This document shows, piece after piece, positions 8,639 to 17,618 of a DNA stretch of 64,000 nt. The stretch comes from Bradyrhizobium archetypum (GTDB lineage: Bacteria; Pseudomonadota; Alphaproteobacteria; Rhizobiales; Xanthobacteraceae): assembly GCF_013114835.1 (NCBI RefSeq), contig NZ_JAAVLW010000005.1, forward strand, positions 62,001 through 126,000. Reading direction: 5' to 3'. The number at the start of each line of letters is the position of its first letter. Positions within the stretch are counted from its first letter, which is position 1. The notes under the pieces are model-generated. The model saw only the letters and a list, made by a program, of their open reading frames with translations, did not search any database and was not told the origin of the DNA. Made by a program: the position numbers and the translations under genes.

Positions 8639-9844
8639 ATGCGACTAGTCATCATCGGCGCCGGCTTCGCCGGCATGTACGCCGCCCTCTCCGCCGCACG
8701 CCTGCGCGATATCCAGGGTGTTTCGCCGGAGGAATTCGAAATAGCGCTGGTTGCGCCCGAGCCGACGCTCGTCATCCGCCCGCGGCTCTACGAACCGAAG
8801 CCCGAAACCATGACTGCGCCCCTGCTCGATGTCCTCAACGCCATCGACGTCGTCTACGTGCAAGGCAGTGCCGAGACCGTGGACACCAAATCTCGTATGG
8901 TGCAAATCGCCACCAACAAAGGCACGCGAAAGAGCCTCTCCTACGATCGACTGGTCGTGGCGACCGGCAGCCGGCTATTCCGCCCTAACATTCCCGGCCT
9001 CGCCGAACACGGCTTTTCCATCGACTCGCTCGATGATGCGGTTGCCCTGGACCAGCATCTGCAGGGCTTGCCCAAGCGGCCCGCGGTGAATGGTCGCGAT
9101 ACCGTCGTCGTCGCAGGCGGCGGCTTCACCGGTATCGAGGCGGCAACCGAAATGCCGACGCGGCTGCGCGCGATCCTCGGCAAGGGTGCCAAGCCGCGTG
9201 TCATCATTGTCGAACGCAATCCGGCGATTGCCCCCGACATGGGCGAAGGCCCCCGACCCGTCATCGAGGAAGCCCTGCGAAAGGTGGGCGTGGAAACCCG
9301 GGTCGGCGCCGGCGTCGCCTCGCTGGACAAATCCGGCGTCACGCTTTCAAACGGCGATCACATCGAGACGGAGACGGTGATCTGGGCGGCCGGCATTCGC
9401 GCTGCCCCGTTGACGCAACAGATCCCCGCCGAGCGCGATAATTTCGGCCGGCTGCTGGTCGATCTGTGTTTGCGCGTGCCGGGCGTGCCCGACGTGTTCG
9501 CTACCGGCGATGCCGCTCGCGCCGCATGCGACGATGAGGGCAACTATGCGCTGATGTCGTGCCAACATGCCACGCGGATGGGCGCCTTCGCCGGCAACAA
9601 CGCCGCCGCGGAGCTCCTCGGTGTTCCGACCAAACCCTATCACCAGAAGGCATATGTCACCTGCCTCGACCTTGGGGAGGCCGGAGCGCTGTTCACGCGC
9701 GGCTGGGAGCGCACGGTGGAGATGGTCGGCGAGGTGGCCAAGAAAACCAAGCAGGAGATCAACGGCGTCTGGATCTATCCGCCCAAGCCCGAGCGTGCTG
9801 CCGCACTCGCCTCGGCCGATCCGGAGCAAGTCACAAAGCTATAG
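8639..9844 (+). CDS. Type II NADH dehydrogenase-like FAD/NAD(P)-dependent oxidoreductase
   Basis: A 401-residue flavoprotein starting at ATG 8639 behind ACAGGAGCAAACAC. The FAD dinucleotide motif is at the N-terminus (LVIIGAGFAGMYAALSAARL) and a second nucleotide-binding motif is VVVAGGGFTGIEAA near residue 158. The C-terminal FAD-contacting GDAA is in VPDVFATGDAARA. This architecture fits the Ndh-2 family, which passes electrons from NADH to quinones at the membrane. The C-terminus ends soon after the core and shows no clear membrane helix, so attachment and true acceptor are open. The gene is free-standing; the MBL-fold gene starts about 100 bases downstream on the same strand. Confidence 0.85.
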   Translation: MRLVIIGAGFAGMYAALSAARLRDIQGVSPEEFEIALVAPEPTLVIRPRLYEPKPETMTAPLLDVLNAIDVVYVQGSAETVDTKSRMVQIATNKGTRKSLSYDRLVVATGSRLFRPNIPGLAEHGFSIDSLDDAVALDQHLQGLPKRPAVNGRDTVVVAGGGFTGIEAATEMPTRLRAILGKGAKPRVIIVERNPAIAPDMGEGPRPVIEEALRKVGVETRVGAGVASLDKSGVTLSNGDHIETETVIWAAGIRAAPLTQQIPAERDNFGRLLVDLCLRVPGVPDVFATGDAARAACDDEGNYALMSCQHATRMGAFAGNNAAAELLGVPTKPYHQKAYVTCLDLGEAGALFTRGWERTVEMVGEVAKKTKQEINGVWIYPPKPERAAALASADPEQVTKL

Positions 9845-9947
9845 GCGCCCGACGCAACGCCGGCCGCGCCTACCGCGCGTGAAGCGCGGCCAGATTGGAA
9901 TCTAGCACCAAGACCCAACGTCAACATTGAGCAGTGGAGCCTTCAAC

Positions 9948-10901
9948 ATGAACCAGATGATCCGCAATACTCGGCAGAAGACAATCGAGAGCCAGGACGA
10001 CATTCCACACCACGGTAGAGCCCGGGCCGATGAGTTGGTTCCCTCGCGTTATGCGCTTCGAGTCGGCGAGATTGACGTGCTGGTGATCAGCGACGGGATC
10101 GTAACGCCGCCAGCGGAGTCAATGGCCACCAACGCCGACCCTGCCGCCCGCGCGGCCTGGCTGGACGACATGTTTCTATCGCACGACGCGTTCGATTGGG
10201 CGCTGAACGAGGTAGTGGTGCGTAGCGGCGGCCAGACCGTTCTCATCGACAGTGGGCTTGGGGCGGAGGTTCCGGACTTCAAGCGGGCCGGGCATCTGAT
10301 CCATCGGTTGGAGGCTGCCGGCATCGATCTTTCGTCTGTCACCGACGTGGTGCTGACCCACATGCACTTCGACCACGTCGGCGGACTGCTCGTCGATGGC
10401 GTGAAGGAGCGGCTGCGGCCGGACCTGCGGATTCACTTGTCCGCCGCCGAGGTCAAGTTCTGGGCGTCGCCCGATTTCTCCCGCACCGGCATGCCGCCGG
10501 AGCTCGCTGACGTGGCTCGACGGGCGTCCCTGCGATTCATGAAAGAGTACCGCAGCCAGCTGCGGACGTTCGAGGAGGACACCGAGGTGGCGCCGGGAGT
10601 AGTCGTCAGTCGCACCGGCGGCCATACCCCCGGCCACAGCGTGGTTCGCCTGGCATCCGGCGGCGACCGCCTGATGTTCGCCGGAGACGCCATATTCCCG
10701 GTCTCGTTCGATCATCCCGAATGGCACAACGGCTTTGAGCATGACCCAGAGGAGGCAACCCGCGTCCGGCTCCAACTCTTGCGAGAGCTGGCGACTACCG
10801 GTTCGTGGCTGGTAGCCACGCACATGCCGTTCCCCTCCATCGGCCGGGTCGCTGCCGCCGGCGACCTCTTTCGTTGGGTGCCGGCCTGGTGGGATTACTG
10901 A
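9948..10901 (+). CDS. Metallo-beta-lactamase-fold hydrolase
   Basis: A 317-residue protein from ATG 9948 (GTGGAGCC upstream); a TTG at 9927 would extend it by seven residues. The metal site is HMHFDHVGG (HxHxDH), followed by the third ligand His in GGHTPGHS, Asp in FAGDAIFP and His in ATHMPFPS. These are the two-metal ligands of the MBL superfamily, which includes lactonases, sulfatases and thioesterases. Nothing here fixes the substrate. There is no signal peptide. A strong hairpin 11 bases after the stop probably ends the transcript. Confidence 0.85.
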   Translation: MNQMIRNTRQKTIESQDDIPHHGRARADELVPSRYALRVGEIDVLVISDGIVTPPAESMATNADPAARAAWLDDMFLSHDAFDWALNEVVVRSGGQTVLIDSGLGAEVPDFKRAGHLIHRLEAAGIDLSSVTDVVLTHMHFDHVGGLLVDGVKERLRPDLRIHLSAAEVKFWASPDFSRTGMPPELADVARRASLRFMKEYRSQLRTFEEDTEVAPGVVVSRTGGHTPGHSVVRLASGGDRLMFAGDAIFPVSFDHPEWHNGFEHDPEEATRVRLQLLRELATTGSWLVATHMPFPSIGRVAAAGDLFRWVPAWWDY

Positions 10902-10911
10902 CTGACTGTTG

Positions 10912-10939
10912 GAGCAGGGCCGCGACCGCGGCCCTGCTC
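10912..10939 (+). terminator. Hairpin after the MBL-fold gene
   Basis: GAGCAGGGCCGCG at 10912-10924 and its exact reverse complement at 10927-10939 form a GC-rich 13-base stem around two central bases. It lies between the MBL gene stop (10901) and the emrA-like start (11016). No T-run follows, so termination efficiency is uncertain. Confidence 0.55.
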
Positions 10940-11015
10940 ACAACTCGGCGGCACCGTCGCCTTTCTGTGCTCCACCGCGGGTGAACGCGCATGGCCTTAG
11001 CTGCAGGAGACTGTC

Positions 11016-12047
11016 GTGACACGTCCCAAAAGGAAAAAGATAGCCGGCTTGTTGCTGTGCCTCGGCGCAATCGTCGTGGTGGCAGGTGGCTGGACCTATG
11101 CCCGCTCGAACCGCACATTCACCGACAACGCCTACGTCAGAGGCGAGATGACGTCGCTCGCCCCAAAGGTCGCGGGCTACGTCACGGCCGTGGAGATTCA
11201 GGACAACCAGACCGTTCGCGCCGGTGACGTTGTGTTCCGGATCGATGACCGGGACTATCAGGCACGCCTTGCGCAAGCCGTGGCCAACGTTGAAGCCGCT
11301 CGAGCCCGCCTCACCAACGTCGAGGCGGAAACCAAGCTCCAGCACGCGCTGATACGGCAGGCCGAAGCCCAAAGACTTGCGAGCGTGGCCGAGATGAACC
11401 TGGCCCACAAGGCATCCGATCGGCGCCGCGAACTGATCCGCACCAACGCCGTTAGCCAGGCCCAGGTCGACGAGAGTGATGCGGCGCTCTCGAGAACAGA
11501 GGCTGGGGTATCCGCGGCATCCGCAACGCTGGAGGCCCAGCGGCAACGCATCGTCGTCCTTGCCAGCCAGCAGGAAGCTGCTGTCGCTGCCGTGGCTCAG
11601 GCCGAGGCCGCGCGCGATCTCGCTCAGATCGATCTCGACAATACCGTGGTGCGTGCACCGATCGACGGCGTCGTAGGCAATCGCCAGGTTCGCCTCGGCC
11701 GACTGGTCGCGCCGGGCGCCTCCCTGCTGGACATCGTTCCCGTCAACGATGTCTGGGTTGTGGCAAATTTCAAGGAAACCCAGATCGAACATATCCGACC
11801 CGGTCAGCGCGCTCGCATCACGGTAGACAGTTATCCCCACCGCACAATTGACGGGGTCGTTGACAGCTTTGCGCCCGGGAGTGGGTCCGCATTCACCCTG
11901 CTCCCTACCGATAATGCGACCGGCAACTTCATTCGTGTCGTGCAGCGCGTGCCGGTGAAACTTCGCTTCATCAGCAATCCATTGCCCGGCCGCGTCGTGC
12001 CCGGCCTCTCCGCCCGCGTCGAGATCGACCGGGGAAGCGGCACATGA
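11016..12047 (+). CDS. HlyD/EmrA-family membrane-fusion protein of a multidrug efflux pump
   Basis: A 343-residue periplasmic adaptor from GTG 11016 (GCAGGAGACTGTC upstream). One N-terminal helix (about 10-28) anchors it in the inner membrane. The lipoyl half-motif is near residues 50-85 (VAGYVTAVEIQDNQTVRAGD), followed by a long alanine-rich coiled-coil hairpin (about 85-205) and the second lipoyl half (DNTVVRAPIDGVVGN). It links the downstream MFS transporter to an outer-membrane channel of the TolC type. Its TGA overlaps the transporter ATG by 4 bases (ATGA), so the two are translationally coupled. A tolC-like gene is at 38266-39714 but is not linked. Confidence 0.9.
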   Translation: MTRPKRKKIAGLLLCLGAIVVVAGGWTYARSNRTFTDNAYVRGEMTSLAPKVAGYVTAVEIQDNQTVRAGDVVFRIDDRDYQARLAQAVANVEAARARLTNVEAETKLQHALIRQAEAQRLASVAEMNLAHKASDRRRELIRTNAVSQAQVDESDAALSRTEAGVSAASATLEAQRQRIVVLASQQEAAVAAVAQAEAARDLAQIDLDNTVVRAPIDGVVGNRQVRLGRLVAPGASLLDIVPVNDVWVVANFKETQIEHIRPGQRARITVDSYPHRTIDGVVDSFAPGSGSAFTLLPTDNATGNFIRVVQRVPVKLRFISNPLPGRVVPGLSARVEIDRGSGT

Positions 12048-13663
12048 CTACGATTGTCAACGCCGCACCGCGTCTTGACGGGCGCGCGGCAAGAGCCGCC
12101 CTCGTCGCGGGTATCGTGCTTGCTACTCTGACCGAAGCAATCGCGAGTACCGTACTGTCGCTCGGCCGCAACGACATCATCGGCGACACCCATGCAACTC
12201 CTGACGAGTTCGCCTGGCTGGACGTCGGATACACGACCACGAAGTTTATCGGGTTCATGACCGCGGCCTGGCTCATGACCTGCTTCGATCCCCGTCGCCT
12301 GGTCATCTGGTCGACGTTGCTCATGGGCGTCGCATGCGGAACAGCCGCCATCACTGATCGGTTGGACCTGCTGATTGTGCTCCGGGCAATACAAGGCTTC
12401 TGCGGCGGCACCTTGCTTGTTGCTGGGCAGTCGATCATCTTTCTTGCCTATCCGCGCGCGCGGCAGCCGATCCTGCAAGCCCTGTTTGCAATGGGTTCTG
12501 TCGTCGCTCCGGCCACCATCGCCCCGGCTCTCCAGGGCTGGCTGATCGACAGCCAGTCGTGGGCATGGATATTCTTCAGTGTTGTTCCGCTGGCCCTCGC
12601 CGCCATTGGACTGCTATTAATCGCCGAGAGCGCGAGGCAATTTGCGAAGGAGCGGTATCCACTTGATTGGATCGGTCTCGCGCTAATATCGGTTGCGTTC
12701 TTCTGCCTTACCTATGTCTTCAATCAGGGCAGCCGGTGGCGCTGGTTCGAAGAGGCCCGCATTGTTTGGCTGACCCTGATCGGCGTCGCGGCCTTGCTGG
12801 CGTTTCTCGGCCAGCAGGCGGTGTCAAAAGCGCGAGGTGTGCTCGATTTCGGCGTGTTCCGGTCGAGCGACTTCTCGTTCGCCTTCATCGTCAGTTTTGT
12901 CGCCGGCGCCGCCTTATTCGGCAGCGCCTTCCTGATCCCATCTTTCGCCGTGTCAGTCCTCGCGTTCACGCCTACCGATGCTGGACAGCTCCTGTTGCCA
13001 AGCGGCGCATTTTTTCTGGGCGCGCTCCTGGTGGCCGCCTTCCTCATGCAGGTACGCCGCGCTCCGCCAATCGTCACAGTGCCGTTCGGCATCCTGATGA
13101 TCATGATTGCGATGTGGACGATGTCTGGTTCAACCATCGAGAGCGGCGCCGACGACATGATGGCGCCTATCCTGCTGCGCGGCTTTGGACTTGGACTTCT
13201 CTTTCTGTCGATTACGCTGATCGCCTTCAGCGATCTTGACGACCGCAGCCTCGCCTTCGGCATCGGTCTCTTCAATACGGGCCGTCAGCTAGGGGGCCTG
13301 ATCGGAGTAGCCGCGCTCCAGACCATGATCGACAATAACGTCACCACCAATGCCGCCGTGCTTGGCGCCAGCGTCACCTCTGGCGTAGCCGCCGTCGACG
13401 AACGGCTGGCGACGATCAGCACGATGCTCGTGGGACGGGGCATGGACGGTGTGAGCGCCGGCCGGGCTGCGATGGGGTTGCTGGGTCGGGCCGTCACCGG
13501 TCAGTCCACCGTGCTTGCTTTCGATACGGGATTCGTCGCGATTGCCCTCCTCTTTCTCGTCGCTGCACCCGTGCTGGTCACCATCAAGCTCGCGTTCGCC
13601 TTGCACGCGAAAATGCGTGCGAAGACCTCGGATGAAATAACGAACGGCAGCGCCGTTCGTTAA
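12044..13663 (+). CDS. EmrB-type DHA2 family MFS drug transporter
   Basis: A 539-residue integral membrane protein with many hydrophobic segments, fitting the 14-helix DHA2 layout of EmrB. Visible signatures include the motif after helix 2 (DPRRLVIWSTLLMGVACGTA) and the motif C region in helix 5 (FAMGSVVAPATIAPALQGWL). It uses the proton gradient to move hydrophobic toxic compounds, working with the HlyD-family protein encoded immediately upstream (4-base overlap). It is the last gene of the accessory block before ntrC, which is convergent to it and ends 46 bases downstream. The substrate cannot be read from the sequence. Confidence 0.9.
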   Translation: MTTIVNAAPRLDGRAARAALVAGIVLATLTEAIASTVLSLGRNDIIGDTHATPDEFAWLDVGYTTTKFIGFMTAAWLMTCFDPRRLVIWSTLLMGVACGTAAITDRLDLLIVLRAIQGFCGGTLLVAGQSIIFLAYPRARQPILQALFAMGSVVAPATIAPALQGWLIDSQSWAWIFFSVVPLALAAIGLLLIAESARQFAKERYPLDWIGLALISVAFFCLTYVFNQGSRWRWFEEARIVWLTLIGVAALLAFLGQQAVSKARGVLDFGVFRSSDFSFAFIVSFVAGAALFGSAFLIPSFAVSVLAFTPTDAGQLLLPSGAFFLGALLVAAFLMQVRRAPPIVTVPFGILMIMIAMWTMSGSTIESGADDMMAPILLRGFGLGLLFLSITLIAFSDLDDRSLAFGIGLFNTGRQLGGLIGVAALQTMIDNNVTTNAAVLGASVTSGVAAVDERLATISTMLVGRGMDGVSAGRAAMGLLGRAVTGQSTVLAFDTGFVAIALLFLVAAPVLVTIKLAFALHAKMRAKTSDEITNGSAVR

Positions 13664-13708
13664 GTACCAGCCTTCTGGTCCGATGCCGGCGGATAGGCTT
13701 GTGAATTG

Positions 13709-15151
13709 CTAGCCGCCGCTCCGGTAGACCTGGATGTCGAGGTCCCTGATCTTCTTGCGCAGCGTATTGCGGTTGAGACCGAGCAGGTCGGCCGCCCGGA
13801 TCTGGTTGCCACGCGTGGCCGCCAGCGCGGCGGTGAGCAGCGGCACCTCGATCTCCTTGAGGATACGGTGATAGAGGCCCGGCGGCGGCACGCCGTTCGG
13901 GAAACCCGAGAAGTGCGAGGAGAGATAGGCTTCGACCGCGCCCCCGAGATTCTCCACGCCCATCGGCGCATTGCTGCCCGAAGTGACCGCCGGCGGGGCC
14001 AGCTCCCCATCGATTACCGAGGCCGTGATGACGTCCTGCGGATAAAGCGCGGCCAGCCTGCGTGCAAGGTTTTCGAGCTCGCGCACATTGCCAGGCCAGC
14101 GGTGCTGCTTGAGCCGTTCGAGCGCCAGCGCGTCGAGCTTCTTCGGCGGCAAGCCATCTTTTTCGGCGAGCGAGAAGAAATGCCTGATGAGATCGGGCAG
14201 ATCTTCGATTCGCTCGCGGAGTGGCGGCAAACGCAGCGGTACAACGTTGAGGCGGAAGAACAGATCTTCCCGGAACAGCCCCTGCTGAATCAGGATGCGC
14301 AGATCCTTGTTGCTCGCAGCCACGATCCGAACATCTGTTTTGATCGGGGTACGGCCACCGACCGTGGTGTATTCGCCCTGCTGCAGCACGCGCAGCAGCC
14401 GCGTCTGCGCCTCCATCGGCATGTCGCCGATTTCGTCGAGAAACAGCGTCCCACCTTCGGCCTGTTCGAAGCGGCCGGAAGCGCGGGTATTGGCGCCGGT
14501 GAACGCGCCGCGCTCATGGCCGAACAATTCGGATTCGATAAGGTCGCGTGGAATCGCCGCCATGTTGACGGCGACGAACGGGCCATTGCGACGCTTGCCG
14601 TAGTCGTGCAGCGCGCGGGCGACCAGTTCCTTGCCGGTGCCGGACTCGCCGGAGATCATCACCGTGAGGTCGGTCTGCATCAGCCGCGCCAGCACACGAT
14701 AGATCTCCTGCATCGCCGGCGAACGGCCGACCAGGGGGATCGAATCGAATTCGGAATCGTCGGCCGCACTCGTCACCCGCTCCTTCGGCTCAGCCAGTGC
14801 GCGGCCGACGATGGTGATGAGCTCCTTCAGGTCGAACGGTTTCGGCAAGTATTCATACGCGCCGCGTTCGGAAGCGCGGATCGCCGTCATGAAGGTGTTC
14901 TGCGCGCTCATGACGATGACGGGAAGATTAGGCCGCATCTTCTTGATGCGGGGCAGCAGATCGAATGCGTTCTCGTCGGGCATCACCACGTCGGTGATGA
15001 CGAGATCGCCCTCGCCCTGACTTACCCAGCGCCACAGCGTCGCCGCGTTCCCGGTCAGGCGAACTTCGTATCCGGCGCGCGAAAGCGCCTGGTTCAGAAC
15101 CGTGCGGATGGCGGTGTCGTCATCGGCAACGAGTATGCTACCTGCGGGCAT
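13709..15151 (-). CDS. ntrC: NtrC, sigma-54-dependent nitrogen regulator
   Basis: A 480-residue activator of nitrogen-assimilation promoters. The receiver domain has the acidic pair at Asp10/11, phosphoacceptor Asp54 (VITDVVMPDE) and Lys in LPKPF. The AAA+ domain has GESGTGKELVARA (Walker A), GAFTGA (sigma-54 contact loop, in contrast to NtrX) and GGTLFLDEIGDM (Walker B). The C-terminus is a Fis-type helix-turn-helix (GNQIRAADLLGLNRNTLRKK). It starts at ATG 15151, nine bases after the ntrB stop, and is the third gene of dusB-ntrB-ntrC. Length and motifs are normal, so I expect an intact protein. Confidence 0.97.
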   Translation of the reverse strand: MPAGSILVADDDTAIRTVLNQALSRAGYEVRLTGNAATLWRWVSQGEGDLVITDVVMPDENAFDLLPRIKKMRPNLPVIVMSAQNTFMTAIRASERGAYEYLPKPFDLKELITIVGRALAEPKERVTSAADDSEFDSIPLVGRSPAMQEIYRVLARLMQTDLTVMISGESGTGKELVARALHDYGKRRNGPFVAVNMAAIPRDLIESELFGHERGAFTGANTRASGRFEQAEGGTLFLDEIGDMPMEAQTRLLRVLQQGEYTTVGGRTPIKTDVRIVAASNKDLRILIQQGLFREDLFFRLNVVPLRLPPLRERIEDLPDLIRHFFSLAEKDGLPPKKLDALALERLKQHRWPGNVRELENLARRLAALYPQDVITASVIDGELAPPAVTSGSNAPMGVENLGGAVEAYLSSHFSGFPNGVPPPGLYHRILKEIEVPLLTAALAATRGNQIRAADLLGLNRNTLRKKIRDLDIQVYRSGG

Positions 15152-15160
15152 CGTTATTCC

Positions 15161-16336
15161 TCATCTTGCGTCCTGTGAGGCAGGCGGCAGCGTACCCGGA
15201 ACGCTGTCGCGGTTGCTTTGGTCGAGCTGTTTGGCGGGATTGAACATCGGCATCAGCACGCGGAACGTTGTCTTCCGCGGCTGCGATTCACATTCGATGA
15301 TGCCGCCGTGATCGCCGACGATCTTGGCGACCAGCGCGAGGCCCAGCCCGCTGCCGGTCTGCTTTGTCGTCACGAAGGGATCGAACAGATTCGGCAGCAG
15401 GTCTTCCGGCACGCCGGAACCGTTGTCCTTGACGCAGAATTCAAGCGGCAGCGACACCCGCGATTTCTTGCCCGGCACCGACAGGCGAACACCGGGGCGG
15501 AACGCCGTGGTCAACTGAATTTCCGCGTCACTGCCGAGATCGGCGACAGCCTCGGCGGCGTTCTTGACGAGATTGAGGAACACCTGAATGAGCTGATCCT
15601 GATTGGCAAGCACCGGCGGCAGGGACGGATCGTATTCCTCGATGAAGCGGATGTTGCGGGCAAAGCCGGACTGCGCCAGCCGTTTGACGTGGTCGAGCAC
15701 GGAGTGGATGTTCACCGGCCCGCGCGCCACCGGACGGTCGTCGCCGAACACTTCCATGCGGTCGACCAGGGTGACGATACGATCGGCCTCGTCGCAGATC
15801 AGCCGGGTCAACATGCGGTCTTCCGATGAAGCCGCCTGCTCCAGCAATTGCGCTGCGCCGCGGATGCCGGACAGTGGATTCTTGATTTCATGCGCCAGCA
15901 TCGCAGCCAATGCGATCACCGAGCGCGCCGCGCTGCGGTGCGTGAGCTGCCGGTCCATCTTGTCGGCAATGGTGCGCTCCTGCAGCATCACGACGATATG
16001 GCCCGGCCGTTCGGTGAGCGGGGCGACGTGAAGATCGACCTGGCGATCGCCGCCGATGCGGGGCGTGCCGAGATCGACCTTGTATTCGTTGACCGGCGAG
16101 CCGCTGGAACGCACCTGGTCGATCAGCGCCAGCAACGGACTGCCGAACGGCACCAGCTCTTTCAGGGATTGGCGGCGCAGGAACTGCGTCGAAATCTCGA
16201 AGAAGGATTCGGCGGCGATATTGGCATCGACGATGCGGCCGTCGGGCGCGATCAAGAGCACCGGATTGGGCAGCGCATTGAGGATGGCTTCGCTTTCCGA
16301 GGGCACGGCGCGACGATATTCTGCGGCTGAATTCAT
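15161..16336 (-). CDS. ntrB: NtrB, nitrogen-regulation sensor histidine kinase/phosphatase
   Basis: A soluble 391-residue kinase that controls NtrC in response to PII. The PAS domain lies at about 10-120. The HisKA domain has His149 in MLAHEIKNPLSG. The ATPase domain shows NLVKNAAEAV, VKDNGSGVP and GSGLGLALVAK. The chosen start is ATG 16336, whose ATGA overlaps the dusB stop by four bases. The frame stays open further upstream, giving a 543-codon ORF, but that part is the shadow of dusB. Translational coupling with dusB is typical for this locus (nifR3-ntrBC). Confidence 0.96.
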   Translation of the reverse strand: MNSAAEYRRAVPSESEAILNALPNPVLLIAPDGRIVDANIAAESFFEISTQFLRRQSLKELVPFGSPLLALIDQVRSSGSPVNEYKVDLGTPRIGGDRQVDLHVAPLTERPGHIVVMLQERTIADKMDRQLTHRSAARSVIALAAMLAHEIKNPLSGIRGAAQLLEQAASSEDRMLTRLICDEADRIVTLVDRMEVFGDDRPVARGPVNIHSVLDHVKRLAQSGFARNIRFIEEYDPSLPPVLANQDQLIQVFLNLVKNAAEAVADLGSDAEIQLTTAFRPGVRLSVPGKKSRVSLPLEFCVKDNGSGVPEDLLPNLFDPFVTTKQTGSGLGLALVAKIVGDHGGIIECESQPRKTTFRVLMPMFNPAKQLDQSNRDSVPGTLPPASQDAR

Positions 16337-17367
16337 GCAGCGGCACTCCATGCGAAATCGTCGAACGCATCCTGCAGCGATCGGTGCACGCGGCGCGGAT
16401 CCTCCGACGTCAGGATCTTTTGCCGCCACCCCTTCAACGTCTCCGCCGGCGCGCGGCTGTACTGGCCCGCGATCTCCAAGGCCCAGCCGAGATGCTTGCG
16501 TGCGTGTTTGAGTCCGACGCGCAGCCCGTAATGGCTGCAAACCTCGTCGTAGAGTGCGCGCACATGCTCGAGTTGTTCGGCGAGCGAGGGGGTGGTTTCC
16601 GCCTTCCCGGTTTCCAGCCGGCGGCCGATCTGTCCCGGCAACCAAGGCTGGCCCTGCGCGCCGCGCCCGATCATCACGGCGTCCGCCCCCGACGCTTCCA
16701 GCGCCTGCACCGCTCTCTCGAATGAGGTGATATCGCCGTTGACCACGAGCGGCACGCAGACCGCATCCCTGACCGCGCGCACGGCATTCCAATTGGCCTC
16801 GCCCTTGTAGAACTGGCAGCGCGTTCGCCCGTGCACGGTGATCATCTGCACGCCGGCGGCTTCTGCGCGGCGCGCCAGTTCGGGCGCATTGAGCGAACGA
16901 TCGTCCCAGCCGAGCCGCATCTTCAGCGTCACCGGCACGTTCACGGCCGCGATCGTCGCTTCGATCAGCTCGAGCGCATGATCGAGATCACGCATCAGCG
17001 CGGAACCGGACTGCCCGCCGGTGACGTGACGCGCCGGACAACCCATGTTGATGTCGATGATGTCGGCGCCGCCGGCTTCCGCAACGCGCGCGCCCTCTGC
17101 CATCCAGTGCGCCTCGCAGCCCGCGAGCTGAACGACGTGTGGTCCAACGCCGGCCCTCTCGCAGCGCAGAACCGACATCGGCCTGCCGTGCACGAGTTCG
17201 TCGCTGGCGGTCATCTCCGAGACGACCAATCCGGCGCCGAGCGTAGCCGCAAGACGTCGAAAGGGGGCATCGGTGACGCCGGACATCGGCGCCAGGAGAA
17301 CCCGGTTGGCGACAGCAATCTCGCCTATTTTCAACGGCTTAGAGCGTGAACTTTCCGGGCCGGTCAC
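16333..17367 (-). CDS. dusB: tRNA-dihydrouridine synthase B (NifR3)
   Basis: A 344-residue FMN TIM-barrel enzyme that reduces specific uridines in tRNA to dihydrouridine. The N-terminus shows VLLAPMSGVTDAPFRRL. The catalytic Cys lies in NMGCPARHVTGGQSGSAL, and the barrel shows VTLKMRLGWDD, MITVHGRTRCQFY and VMIGRGAQGQPWL. The C-terminal helical domain binds tRNA. It is the first gene of the dusB-ntrB-ntrC run, the order named nifR3-ntrBC in Rhizobium and Rhodobacter. It is divergent from ispDF, with about 250 bases between them. Confidence 0.96.
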   Translation of the reverse strand: MTGPESSRSKPLKIGEIAVANRVLLAPMSGVTDAPFRRLAATLGAGLVVSEMTASDELVHGRPMSVLRCERAGVGPHVVQLAGCEAHWMAEGARVAEAGGADIIDINMGCPARHVTGGQSGSALMRDLDHALELIEATIAAVNVPVTLKMRLGWDDRSLNAPELARRAEAAGVQMITVHGRTRCQFYKGEANWNAVRAVRDAVCVPLVVNGDITSFERAVQALEASGADAVMIGRGAQGQPWLPGQIGRRLETGKAETTPSLAEQLEHVRALYDEVCSHYGLRVGLKHARKHLGWALEIAGQYSRAPAETLKGWRQKILTSEDPRRVHRSLQDAFDDFAWSAAA

Positions 17368-17618
17368 GGCGTTCTCATGGTTAAGGCGGCGGCGTCATTG
17401 CAACCGTCGACGCATATTGTGAGCACAAATCTTGGGCAGTCAAGCTTCTTGCCTACACTTTAGACAGATCTATCATCTGTGCAAGTGCACTGCAACAAAA
17501 ACCGCTTTTCCCCAGTGCATGGGAAACGCTCTGTTTTTCCGTATCCGGCATGGTAAGGGCTGTGCGCGCCAGCGCGCCGACACCCCACTCAACCCCGATT
17601 CGCCCTACTAGAGTCCAG

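Noticed and set aside
9927..9947. TTG start for the MBL-fold protein
   Set aside because: The ATG at 9948 has GGAG upstream, and the seven extra residues do not look conserved.
3341..13708. The ntr insertion as an integrative element or prophage
   Set aside because: No integrase, recombinase, transfer or phage gene, no tRNA at a border and no obvious direct repeats at the two ends.
16337..16792. N-terminal extension of NtrB to a 543-codon frame
   Set aside because: This part lies inside dusB in another frame; the ATGA overlap at 16336 gives the normal NtrB start.
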